From Alphaproteobacteria bacterium (GTDB taxonomy: Bacteria; Pseudomonadota; Alphaproteobacteria; CAAGCB01; CAG-977), in contig CAAGEK010000009.1 in the NCBI GenBank assembly GCA_900768845.1, positions 1 to 57,172 of the forward strand: 57,172 nt of DNA, written 5' to 3'. The notes beneath the pieces were generated by a model. It had not been told where the DNA came from and did no database searches. It saw only the letters and a list, made by a program, of their open reading frames with translations. Made by a program: the position numbers and the translations under genes. How positions within the stretch are numbered: the stretch's first letter is position 1; every line of letters begins with the position of its first letter. Positions 33,306 to 41,946 of this stretch are shown one piece after another.

Positions 33306-34304
33306 ATGGATGCAATGGCACGTTATGACGTTGTGGCGATCGGAAACGCCATCGTTGACGTTTTGGCAAGCATGGATGACAATTTCCTGCAAACGCACAA
33401 TATGCCCAAGGGGGTGATGACCCTCGTGGATGCGGAAGTCGCGGAAATCATTTACGGGCATATCGCCGGAGTCGGCCGCGAATGTTCGGGAGGATCGGCC
33501 GCCAACACCGCCGTCGGCGTCGCCGCTTTGGGAGGCCGCCCCGCCTTCATCGGAAAAGTCGCGGCGGACAAGCTGGGCGACGTTTTCCGCGAAGACATTA
33601 CAAAATCGGGCGTCCACTTTTCGACCCCGTGTTTGGAAAACGAACGCCCGACGGCGCGTTGCATGGTTATCGTCAGCCCCGACGCCCAACGGACGATGAA
33701 CACATATCTGGGGGCGTGTTCCAAGCTGTCGCGCAAGGACATTGACGAAGATTTGATCCGTCAGGCCAAAATCGTCTATATGGAAGGCTATTTGTGGGAC
33801 AGGGAGGAAGCGAAGGATGCTTTGGCCTATGCCGTCGAGCTGGCGCACAAATACGGACGCAAGGTGTCGTTGTCGCTGTCCGATCCGTTCTGCGTCAACC
33901 GCCACCGTGACAGTTTCATCGGGTTGATCAAAAGCGGCGTTGACGTCGTGTTTTGCAATGAAGACGAAATTCTGGCGTTGTTCGGCGTTTCCGACCCCGA
34001 AGAGGCTTTCAAACTGTGCGAAGATTTGTGCGAGCTGGTCGTTGTGACACGCGGGGAAAAAGGTGCTGTCGCCGTTCGCGGAAAAGAACGCTATGAAGTG
34101 CCCGCGGAACCGATTAACAAAGTCGTCGATACGACCGGCGCGGGAGATTTGTTCGCCGCCGGATTTTTGACGGGATACGCACAAAACCGCCCCGTATCGG
34201 AATGTCTGCAGATGGGGGCTTTGTCCGCCGCCGAAGTCATCACGCATTACGGTGCGCGTCCCGAAACGCCGTTGCACAAGCTGATTGCCGAACGGGTCGG
34301 GTAG
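33306..34304 (+). CDS. PfkB-family sugar/nucleoside kinase, adenosine-kinase-like
   Basis: The 332-residue protein is a ribokinase-fold kinase. The N-terminal strand is YDVVAIGNAIVDVLA, the substrate-side glycine motif is CSGGSAANTAVGVAALGG, and the C-terminal anion hole and catalytic base are DTTGAGDLFAAGFL. The overall pattern matches the alphaproteobacterial adenosine kinase group rather than fructokinases, so adenosine salvage to AMP is the likely role, though the substrate is not certain. ATG 33306 has GGAG upstream and begins just before the conserved domain; an in-frame start at 33270 lacks such a site. Confidence 0.85.
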   Translation: MDAMARYDVVAIGNAIVDVLASMDDNFLQTHNMPKGVMTLVDAEVAEIIYGHIAGVGRECSGGSAANTAVGVAALGGRPAFIGKVAADKLGDVFREDITKSGVHFSTPCLENERPTARCMVIVSPDAQRTMNTYLGACSKLSRKDIDEDLIRQAKIVYMEGYLWDREEAKDALAYAVELAHKYGRKVSLSLSDPFCVNRHRDSFIGLIKSGVDVVFCNEDEILALFGVSDPEEAFKLCEDLCELVVVTRGEKGAVAVRGKERYEVPAEPINKVVDTTGAGDLFAAGFLTGYAQNRPVSECLQMGALSAAEVITHYGARPETPLHKLIAERVG

Positions 34305-34478
34305 TCCCGTTTATCACGAACGTTTTGCCGGATACGGATTCGCTGTTTTGCTTCAGGCCGTCTTTTCCTGACGGTTCAGGCAAAAAGGAAAAGGCGACCG
34401 TTTTCCGTTTTTTCGGGAGGCAAAAATCCGCTTGCGGTTGCGCGCACTTTTTCAGGAATGAACAGACCCTAAGAAATC

Positions 34479-35144
34479 TTACGGGCAATTTTTATATTCA
34501 AACGTGCATGAAAACATTTCGGCGTCATGCCTGTCCGCATAAACGCTGATCAGGTTTACGCCATACCTTAAAACAGGGTCTTTAAGCGTACCGCAAACCG
34601 CCAAACGGGTTCGGGAACACACCTGTTCCTTCATCGTGTCTTTCAAACGTTTCGCCGCATCGTCGGGCAACGCCGAAAAATCCGATTGGAGTACATAACG
34701 GTAATACAGATTTCCGCCTTTTTCATACGCACGCGTCCATGTCATCGAATTGTCCGCTTTGTACGGCAACATCCCTTTCAACGTATCGGCATACTCTGCG
34801 GCCAATTTGCGCCGTTCCCTTCTGGGCAGGATGTAACCGGCGTTTTCCGCATCGTCCGCACCGGACAATTCGACCGCTTCGGCGACTTCGGCGACGGAAG
34901 CGGAGGGCTTGTTGTCCGAAACGGTGAAAACGGAAGGCACCGGCGCGGCCGAAGGCACGGATTCCCGTTGGCCTTTTCCCGCCGCCTGTCCCGTCATGCC
35001 GAACAGGAATTCGTCATAAGAAAGGAATGTGTCATGGTTTGAATCCATCCTGTCAAACAGCATCCTCATCGGGTCGATTTGTTGCGCGAAGCAAGTTCCC
35101 GTCCAAAATGCCAAAACAAATGATAACCGGAGAATTTTTCCCAT
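34479..35144 (-). CDS. Exported EF-hand protein, paralogue A
   Basis: This 221-residue protein has a signal peptide (about 20 residues, ending TCFAQ) and one canonical EF-hand loop, DSNHDTFLSYDE, with Ca ligands at positions 1, 3, 5, 9 and 12. A variable Ala/Ser/Pro-rich linker follows. The C-terminal domain, from about residue 110, is shared with its neighbour: LPYKADNSMTWTRAYEKGGNLYY, four cysteines, and the end KNCP. ATG 35144 has AAAGGA upstream. It lies downstream of the paralogue on the same strand and they are probably one transcript. A periplasmic calcium-responsive role is inferred; the C-terminal domain is not recognised. Confidence 0.75.
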   Translation of the reverse strand: MGKILRLSFVLAFWTGTCFAQQIDPMRMLFDRMDSNHDTFLSYDEFLFGMTGQAAGKGQRESVPSAAPVPSVFTVSDNKPSASVAEVAEAVELSGADDAENAGYILPRRERRKLAAEYADTLKGMLPYKADNSMTWTRAYEKGGNLYYRYVLQSDFSALPDDAAKRLKDTMKEQVCSRTRLAVCGTLKDPVLRYGVNLISVYADRHDAEMFSCTFEYKNCP

Positions 35145-35206
35145 AACCGATCCTTTGAAACCGTTTGACCCCACTTTATCCGGCAAGGCGTGAAAAATCC
35201 ACAAAA

Positions 35207-35773
35207 TTAAGGACAGTCGGCCTTCCCGATTTTACAGGTCAGGAATGCATCGCCTTTCATATCGTTATAAGCGGCGACGACATCAACACCGTGCGAAAGC
35301 AACGAATCTTTCAACATTGCGCAAAGCGTGCCGGTAATCTGGGAACAAATCATGGATTGCGTTTTTTCTTTTAAAATTTCCTTTTGAGCCGCCGGAACGC
35401 CGGAAGTGTCGATTTGTATTTGATATGTGTAATGAAGGTTGCCGTCTTTTTCATAAGCGTCCGTCCATGTCGTCATTTCGTCGATTTTATAAGGCAACAT
35501 CTCTTTGACGGGAGAGATCATCTCTTCAATCAAAGCCTTTTTCCGGCTCGTTGACAGTTCATGCGTTCCATCCGCCGTTTCCGGATCAAGACCGTCCGGC
35601 GGCGTTTCGGCGTCTTCAGGCTTTGCCATCCCCTTTAAATATTCGCTTTCGGATAAAAAACCGTCGCCGTTTTGATCCATCGCGGCGAAACGCGCTTTCA
35701 AATCCGCCGTTTCCGAAGCTTCTCCCGCTTGAGGAAGGAACAAAAACAATAAAGCCGAAACGACAAATTTCAT
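35207..35773 (-). CDS. Exported EF-hand protein, paralogue B
   Basis: This 188-residue protein has a signal peptide (FVVSALLFLFLPQAGEA) and one EF-hand loop, DQNGDGFLSESE, closer to the consensus than that of its neighbour. The C-terminal domain repeats the neighbour's pattern: LPYKIDEMTTWTDAYEKDGNLHY, then ICSQITGTLCAMLKD, then LTCKIGKADCP, again with four cysteines. ATG 35773 follows AAAGGATT. The pair arose by tandem duplication and has diverged strongly in the linker. No known family was recognised for the shared C-terminal domain. Confidence 0.75.
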   Translation of the reverse strand: MKFVVSALLFLFLPQAGEASETADLKARFAAMDQNGDGFLSESEYLKGMAKPEDAETPPDGLDPETADGTHELSTSRKKALIEEMISPVKEMLPYKIDEMTTWTDAYEKDGNLHYTYQIQIDTSGVPAAQKEILKEKTQSMICSQITGTLCAMLKDSLLSHGVDVVAAYNDMKGDAFLTCKIGKADCP

Positions 35774-35923
35774 CCGTTGAATCCTTTCACGATTTTCCTT
35801 AAAAGGCGTCCCCGTGCGGCAAGGCATAAAAAATCAAACGCACCCGTCGGCCGGAATTGACAAAAAGCCGAAGAATATGTAAAAGCATACTTGAGTTTTT
35901 TATTATTTCAAAGAAGATTCTCC

Positions 35924-37744
35924 ATGCGTAACATTGCCATTATTGCCCACGTCGACCACGGCAAAACAACACTGGTCGATACCATGCTGCGTCAAAGCGG
36001 CACTTTCCGCGACAATCAGGTCGTCGCCGAACGTGCGATGGATTCCAACGATCTGGAACGCGAACGCGGCATTACGATTCTGGCGAAATGCACTTCCGTC
36101 GAATGGAAGGGCGCACGCTTTAACATCGTCGACACGCCGGGGCACGCCGATTTCGGCGGCGAAGTCGAACGCATTCTTGATATGGTGGACAGTGCCATCG
36201 TTTTGGTGGACGCCGCCGAAGGTCCTTTGCCCCAAACGAAATTCGTCGTGGGAAAAGCGTTGAAAATCGGATTGAAACCGATTGTCGTCATCAATAAGGC
36301 CGACCGTCCCGATGCACGCCCGATGGAAGTTTACAATGAAGTCTTCGATTTGTTCGCTTCGCTGGACGCTACGGACGAACAGCTTGATTTTCCCGTGCTG
36401 TTTGCTTCCGGTCGCGAAGGATGGGCGGTCAAGGATCTGGAAAAAGATCCCAGAGAATCCATCGCCCCTTTGTTCGATTTGATCATGGAATACGTCCCCG
36501 CCCCCAAATGCGATCCTTACGCGCCGTTTTCGTTTCTGGTCACCGCGATTGAAAACGATCCGTTCGTCGGCCGCATCCTGACGGGGAAAATCCATTCCGG
36601 CTCGATCAAAGTCAATTCGATGGTCAAAGCGTTGTCCCGCGACGGAAAAACGTTGGAAAACTCGCGTGTCAGCAAAATTCTGGCGTTTCGCGGATTGAAA
36701 CGCGTCGGGCTGGACGAAGCCAAGGCGGGTGACATCGTCGCCATTGCCGGCATGACGAAAGCCACCGTTGCGGATACGTTGTGCGACGTTTCGGTGAACG
36801 ACCCCATCCCCGCCCAACCGATCGACCCGCCGACGCTGGCCATGACCTTTTCCATCAACAACTCCCCTCTGGCCGGCAAAGACGGTGACAAAGTGACGTC
36901 GCGTGTCATTTGGGACCGTTTGGCCAAAGAAGCCGAAGGCAACGTCGCTTTGCGCATTTCCCGCACAAGTTCGACGGATTCGTTCGAGGTTGCCGGACGC
37001 GGGGAATTGCAGTTGGGCATTCTGATTGAAACGATGCGCCGCGAAGGATTTGAATTGTCCATCAGCCGCCCGCGTGTGTTGATGCAAACCGACCCCGTTT
37101 CGGGCAAAAAGCTGGAACCGATTGAAGAAGTCGTCATTGACGTTGATGAAGAATATGTCGGCGTCGTTTGTGAAAAAATGGGCGAACGCCGTGCGGAAAT
37201 GACCGATATGCGACCGTCGGGCGGGAACAAGACGCGAGTGACCTTCCTTGTGCCTTCTCGCGGTTTGATCGGCTATCATTCCCAGTTTTTGACCGACACT
37301 TGCGGCACGGGCGTGATGAACAAGCTGTTTCACAGCTATGAACCGTTCAAAGGAGCCATTCCGACGCGGCGGGTGGGCGTCATGATTTCCACCGACGTCG
37401 GCAAAGCCGTCCCTTACGCTTTATGGAAGCTGGAAGACAGGGGGCCGATGTTCATCAACCCCGGAGAGGACGTTTACGAAGGGATGATCATCGGCGAACA
37501 CACCAAAGGCAACGACATCGAAGTCAACCCCGTCAAGACGAAACACCTGACAAACATCCGTGCGGCGGGAAAGGACGACGCGGTGACGCTGATCCCCCCG
37601 ATCAAAATGAGTTTGGAAGACGCGCTTTCCTACATTCAGGATGACGAATTGGTCGAAGTCACGCCCAAAACGTTCCGTCTGCGCAAAACGATCCTTGACC
37701 CCGTCTTGCGCAAACGCGCCGCAAAAGCCGCCGTTCAAGACTGA
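35924..37744 (+). CDS. typA: Ribosome-associated GTPase BipA/TypA
   Basis: TypA is an EF-G-like GTPase that acts in 50S assembly and stress adaptation. The 606-residue protein begins MRNIAIIAHVDHGKTTLVDTM (G1) and has RERGITILAK (G2), DTPGHADFGGEVERILD (G3), NKADRPDARP (G4), then domain II and EF-G-like domains. It ends with the BipA-specific C-terminal domain (SRGLIGYHSQFLTDT, GEDVYEGMIIGEH). The ATG at 35924 starts exactly at the G domain; an ATG 33 bases earlier would add a hydrophobic stretch not expected for the family. Confidence 0.97.
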   Translation: MRNIAIIAHVDHGKTTLVDTMLRQSGTFRDNQVVAERAMDSNDLERERGITILAKCTSVEWKGARFNIVDTPGHADFGGEVERILDMVDSAIVLVDAAEGPLPQTKFVVGKALKIGLKPIVVINKADRPDARPMEVYNEVFDLFASLDATDEQLDFPVLFASGREGWAVKDLEKDPRESIAPLFDLIMEYVPAPKCDPYAPFSFLVTAIENDPFVGRILTGKIHSGSIKVNSMVKALSRDGKTLENSRVSKILAFRGLKRVGLDEAKAGDIVAIAGMTKATVADTLCDVSVNDPIPAQPIDPPTLAMTFSINNSPLAGKDGDKVTSRVIWDRLAKEAEGNVALRISRTSSTDSFEVAGRGELQLGILIETMRREGFELSISRPRVLMQTDPVSGKKLEPIEEVVIDVDEEYVGVVCEKMGERRAEMTDMRPSGGNKTRVTFLVPSRGLIGYHSQFLTDTCGTGVMNKLFHSYEPFKGAIPTRRVGVMISTDVGKAVPYALWKLEDRGPMFINPGEDVYEGMIIGEHTKGNDIEVNPVKTKHLTNIRAAGKDDAVTLIPPIKMSLEDALSYIQDDELVEVTPKTFRLRKTILDPVLRKRAAKAAVQD

Positions 37745-37752
37745 AAAAGCAA

Positions 37753-39018
37753 ATGATGAAAAGCTGGAAAAACGCCTTTGCCGTTTATCGCAATCCTGAA
37801 ATGACCGCGATGTTGGCATTGGGTTTTTTCAGCGCGTTGCCTTTCGTTCTGATTTTTTCGACGCTGGCTTACTGGCTGTCGGATTCCGGCGTGGACATCC
37901 GGACGTTGGCATTGTTTTCGTTGGTGCGTCTGCCGTACAGTTTCAAATTTTTGTGGGCTCCGTACATTGACAGGCTCCCCCTGCCGTTTCTGACCGCCCG
38001 CTTCGGACAAAGACGGTCTTGGGCTTTGTTTTTCCAGCTCTGCCTGATTTTTTTGTTGACCGGACTGGTTCACACCGATCCGGCGCAAAATCCGGTTCTG
38101 ACCGGAGCGTTCGCTTTGGCCGTCGCTTTTTTTTCGGCCTCTCAGGATATTGTTTTCGACGCGTTCCGCATTGAATGTTTTGAAAAAAACGATCAAGGGG
38201 CGGCCTCCGCCACTTATATTTTCGGTTATCGTCTGGGAATGTTCGCCGCCGGAGCGGGAGCGTTGTTCCTGTCGGATTACATCGGATGGGAAAAAGTCTA
38301 CGAAAGTTTCGCTTTTCTGGGCGTCGCCGGCATTTTTGTCATTCTGGGGGCGAAAGAACCTTTGCGCCCTTGCGTTTCCGGGCAAAACAACTTTTTTAGG
38401 GACGCCGTCGTCGCTCCCGTCAAAGATTTTTTTCAAAAACAGGAATGGTTGCCAGTCATTTTGTTCATTTTGACATACAAGCTGTGTGAAACGACCATCG
38501 GAACGGTTACGCCGAAACTGTACAAAGAACTGGGATTTTCAAACGTCGAAATCGCCTTGATCGCCAAAGGGTGGGGCGTCGCCGCCACGATCTTCGGCGG
38601 ATTCGCGGGAGGAGTGCTTGTCGCCCGTTTCGGTTTGGTCAAAAGCCTGATGCTGTGCGGTATTTTGCAAGGCTTGTCAAACCTGCCGTTCGCCGTTTTG
38701 TCGATGCGGGAACATTCCATGTTGTGGCTGACCATATCGCTGATTTCCGATAATATGGCGGCGGGGATGGCGACAACCGCCTTTGTCGCGTATATGTCGT
38801 CTTTGTGCAACACGGCTTATACGGCGACCCAGTACGCCCTGCTCAGCTCCCTGACGGCGTTGCCGCGTGATTTGCTGTCGTCCGGAAGCGGCTGGCTGGT
38901 TCATTTCATGGGATGGCCGGCGTTTTTCATTTTTACCGCCTTTCTCAGCTTGCCTTCGCTTGTCATTTTGTATTTTCTGAACCGGCGTTTTTCCACGCGA
39001 AACGACGAACCGGAATAA
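37753..39018 (+). CDS. ampG: AmpG-like muropeptide permease
   Basis: AmpG imports anhydro-muropeptides from the periplasm into the cytoplasm with the proton gradient. The 421-residue protein has about twelve membrane spans and the AmpG pattern near its N-terminus: LGFFSALPFVLIFSTLAYWLSD, then RLPYSFKFLWAPYIDRLP, then the RFGQRRSW loop and ASQDIVFDAFRIE. It starts nine bases after typA, so it may be read from the same transcript. The link to AmgK and MurU elsewhere in the window supports the assignment. Confidence 0.88.
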   Translation: MMKSWKNAFAVYRNPEMTAMLALGFFSALPFVLIFSTLAYWLSDSGVDIRTLALFSLVRLPYSFKFLWAPYIDRLPLPFLTARFGQRRSWALFFQLCLIFLLTGLVHTDPAQNPVLTGAFALAVAFFSASQDIVFDAFRIECFEKNDQGAASATYIFGYRLGMFAAGAGALFLSDYIGWEKVYESFAFLGVAGIFVILGAKEPLRPCVSGQNNFFRDAVVAPVKDFFQKQEWLPVILFILTYKLCETTIGTVTPKLYKELGFSNVEIALIAKGWGVAATIFGGFAGGVLVARFGLVKSLMLCGILQGLSNLPFAVLSMREHSMLWLTISLISDNMAAGMATTAFVAYMSSLCNTAYTATQYALLSSLTALPRDLLSSGSGWLVHFMGWPAFFIFTAFLSLPSLVILYFLNRRFSTRNDEPE

Positions 39019-39069
39019 AACGGCTTTAAAAAAGGCCGGACGCTTCAAAAAAACGGAACGGGAAAACTT

Positions 39070-40560
39070 TTATGCCGGTTGTCCGGACGGATTGTTTGAA
39101 GATACGGCGTCCGTTTCCTCCGGAACGCCGCCCCGACCGGCCGGATCCCTGCTCCCCACAGGCAGATAAACGGTGAAGACCGTTCCCTCCTCGGCCGAAC
39201 TGCGAACGTTCAGCGCGCCGTTGTGCCGTTTTAAAATCTGTTGCACGATCGCCAACCCCAACCCCGTACCGACGGCTTTGTTTTTGGTTGCTTCGACGCG
39301 GTAAAACCGTTCGGACAAACGCGGCAGATCTCCGGCGGGAATCGGATCCCCCTTGTTATGAACGGAAACGGAAAACAGACGGGCGGACGGGATTTGCGGA
39401 AAATCCATATTGTTTTCCATACGGCAGGAGATTGTAATGACGCTGGCTTTGCGCCCGTATTTTATCGCATTGTCCGTAATGTTCTGGAACACCTGCATCA
39501 ATTCTCCGGCATTGCCCGAAACCGGAGCTTCGGGGGGGCAAAGCTTCAAAGCGATTTGCATATTGCTTTTTGCGGCTTTGGCTTCCAACACCGCACGCAC
39601 ATTTTCCAAAACATCGCAAACGTCGACGGGATCGGACGGTTTGGAATGTTCGTTCATCTGGATGCGGGACAACGAAAGCAGGCTTTCGATCAGCTTTGAC
39701 ATCCGCTCCGCCTGCAGGCTCATGATGTTTAAAAATTCCTCGCGAGCCTTCGGGTCGTCTTTTGCCGATCCCTGCAACGTTTCGATAAAGCCCGACAAAA
39801 CGGAAAGGGGCGTGCGCAATTCATGGCTGGCGTTCGCGACGAAATCCGCCTGCATTTGCTCCAATTGCTTTTGAACCGTCATGTCGTAAAGGGCGACCAA
39901 ACCGACCGTACCGCTTTTGGCTTCGGCCGGCAGACGTTCGATTTTCACGCTGAAGACTTTTTGCTTTAAGGCCAATTCCAGCATTTCCTTTTTGGACGAC
40001 TTGTCCAAAATCCGCCCCGCCGCCGCCAACAAAGCCGGATCCTCAATCAAATCCGCCAATTTGCGGTTGCGGACGTTAAAGCCCAGAAATTCGCGAGCCG
40101 CAAAATTCGCACCGACGACGACGCCGTCCTCGTCCAACATCAACAACGGATCGGGCAAACTGTCCAAAACGGCCGTATCGGACAGGGTTTGCGCTTCAAG
40201 CTTTTCGGCGCGGGTCGCCCAAATGTTGCGCATCTGGTTAATCGCCGCAACGATTCGCGCCGATTCGTCGCCCGAAGACCCGATTTGAGGCATCTCGGAC
40301 ACATCCTCCTCCTGCGCCAGCTTATGAGTGTACTGTGCCAAATTCTGCAGATTCGTCAAAAAAGGAAGGGTCAGGGCGATCGTTAAAATCACGACCATCC
40401 CGAAACCGACGACGGCCGACCCCGGCTGGACTTCGCCCGCCCAAACCAACGCCAGCAACATAATCGCGGACGGCAGACTGACCGTCATAACGCGTTCCGA
40501 AAAACGGTACAACGGTTCGACGGGCGGTTTTTCCGGTTCTTTCCCTTCCTTGCGAAACAC
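39070..40560 (-). CDS. PhoR-like sensor histidine kinase
   Basis: The 496-residue protein has two N-terminal membrane spans (about 27-70), a PAS-like domain (LDSLPDPLLMLDEDGVVVGANFAAREFLG), a DHp domain with the intact phospho-acceptor in ANASHELRTPLSVLSGFIETL and a HATPase domain. The N box (FQNITDNAIKYG) and G2 (GTGLGLAIV) are kept, but G1 reads VHNKGDPIP instead of the usual DxGxGI form. The layout matches PhoR-type phosphate sensors, but no response regulator or pst gene is in the window. It starts with GTG five bases after the malic enzyme gene, so both are cotranscribed. Confidence 0.82.
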   Translation of the reverse strand: MFRKEGKEPEKPPVEPLYRFSERVMTVSLPSAIMLLALVWAGEVQPGSAVVGFGMVVILTIALTLPFLTNLQNLAQYTHKLAQEEDVSEMPQIGSSGDESARIVAAINQMRNIWATRAEKLEAQTLSDTAVLDSLPDPLLMLDEDGVVVGANFAAREFLGFNVRNRKLADLIEDPALLAAAGRILDKSSKKEMLELALKQKVFSVKIERLPAEAKSGTVGLVALYDMTVQKQLEQMQADFVANASHELRTPLSVLSGFIETLQGSAKDDPKAREEFLNIMSLQAERMSKLIESLLSLSRIQMNEHSKPSDPVDVCDVLENVRAVLEAKAAKSNMQIALKLCPPEAPVSGNAGELMQVFQNITDNAIKYGRKASVITISCRMENNMDFPQIPSARLFSVSVHNKGDPIPAGDLPRLSERFYRVEATKNKAVGTGLGLAIVQQILKRHNGALNVRSSAEEGTVFTVYLPVGSRDPAGRGGVPEETDAVSSNNPSGQPA

Positions 40561-40565
40561 GGCGT

Positions 40566-41846
40566 TTATCCTTTCAATCGGGATTTCAGTTCCGCTTTAT
40601 ACGCGTCAAAATCCGCGACCGGCTTGCGGGCGACGCCCGTTTCGGCGGCGGCTTTCGCCACGGCGACCGGCACGATTTCAATCAAGCGCGGATCGAACGG
40701 AACGGGAATGATGTATTCCGACCCGAAAGAAAGGTCTTTGCCCTGATAAGCGGCTTTGACCTCTTCGGGAACGGGCAGACGCGCCAACGCCGCCAAAGCG
40801 TGCGCCGCCGCCAGCTTCATTTCCTCGTTGATCGTCGAAGCGCGGGCGTCCAAAGCTCCGCGGAAAATATAAGGAAAGCCCAAAATGTTATTGATCTGGT
40901 TCGGATAATCGGAACGCCCCGTCGCAACGATCGCATCCGCGACGGCGGCGTGCGCTTCGTCGGGAGTGATTTCGGGATCGGGATTGGCCATCGCGAAAAT
41001 CAACGGCCGCGCCGCCATCGTTTTGACCATGTCGCCGTTCAAAACGCCTTTGACAGACAAGCCTAAGAACACATCCGCGCCTTTGACGGCGTCGGCAAGC
41101 GTGCGATCCGGCGTTTCAAGGGCGAATTTTTCCTTCCAAGCGTTCATTCCGGCCGTCCGGCCTTTGTAAATCACGCCTTTGGTGTCGCACATGACGATAT
41201 GTTTCACACCCAAAGAACGGATCAGGGAAGCGCAGGCGATCGCCGCCGCTCCCGCGCCGTTGACGACGACTTTGATTTCGTCGATTTTCTTTCCCGTCAG
41301 CTCAAGCCCGTTCAAAACGCCGGCGGCGACAACGACGGCCGTACCGTGTTGATCGTCGTGAAACACGGGAATGTCCAGTTTCGCACGCAATTCGCTTTCG
41401 ATGTAAAAACATTCGGGGGCTTTGATGTCTTCCAGATTGATTCCGCCGAATCCCGTCGAAACCAAAGCGGCGGCCTCGACGACTTTATCGGGGTCTTTGG
41501 AATCGACTTCGATGTCAATGGCGTCGACGTCGGCGAAACGCTTGAACAAAACGGCCTTTCCCTCCATCACGGGTTTCGACGCCAATGCGCCGATGTCGCC
41601 CAACCCCAAAACGGCCGTTCCGTTTGAAATGACGGCGACGGTGTTGCCTTTTGCCGTATAAGCGTAAGCCTTTTCAGCGTCCTTTTCGATTTCCAGACAC
41701 GGGGCGGCGACGCCGGGGGAGTACGCCAAAGCCAGATCCCGCTGGGTGTTCAAGGGTTTCGTCGCCCGAATTTCGATTTTGCCGGCTTTTCCCGACGCGT
41801 GAAGACGCAAAGATTCTTCGCCTAAAGTGTTTTTGTGTTCCGTCAT
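40566..41846 (-). CDS. Malic enzyme, short form without phosphotransacetylase domain
   Basis: Malic enzyme converts malate to pyruvate and CO2 with NAD(P) reduction. The 426-residue protein has NTQRDLALAYSPGVAAPCLEI, the catalytic region GDIGALASKPVMEGK, VFHDDQHGTAVVVAAG, and the nucleotide-binding VVNGAGAAAIACASLI. Most alphaproteobacterial MaeB-type enzymes are about 760 residues long with a C-terminal phosphotransacetylase-like domain that regulates activity; here the protein ends after the catalytic part (DAYKAELKSRLKG), with a PhoR-like kinase gene five bases later. ATG 41846 begins the conserved domain; the 54-codon upstream extension looks non-coding. The coenzyme preference cannot be read. 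Confidence 0.92.
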   Translation of the reverse strand: MTEHKNTLGEESLRLHASGKAGKIEIRATKPLNTQRDLALAYSPGVAAPCLEIEKDAEKAYAYTAKGNTVAVISNGTAVLGLGDIGALASKPVMEGKAVLFKRFADVDAIDIEVDSKDPDKVVEAAALVSTGFGGINLEDIKAPECFYIESELRAKLDIPVFHDDQHGTAVVVAAGVLNGLELTGKKIDEIKVVVNGAGAAAIACASLIRSLGVKHIVMCDTKGVIYKGRTAGMNAWKEKFALETPDRTLADAVKGADVFLGLSVKGVLNGDMVKTMAARPLIFAMANPDPEITPDEAHAAVADAIVATGRSDYPNQINNILGFPYIFRGALDARASTINEEMKLAAAHALAALARLPVPEEVKAAYQGKDLSFGSEYIIPVPFDPRLIEIVPVAVAKAAAETGVARKPVADFDAYKAELKSRLKG

Positions 41847-41946
41847 GTTTTTTCCGTCTTTATTCCAAAAGTAAAAATGATATGTTATCCATACCACAAA
41901 TGAAACGTGTCCGAAAGACACTTTGTTTTTCAGAAAGCGACGGGTT

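Noticed and set aside
35903..37333. 476-codon minus-strand open frame opposite typA
   Set aside because: It is a shadow of the well-supported typA frame with a His/Asp/Phe-rich composition and no domain.
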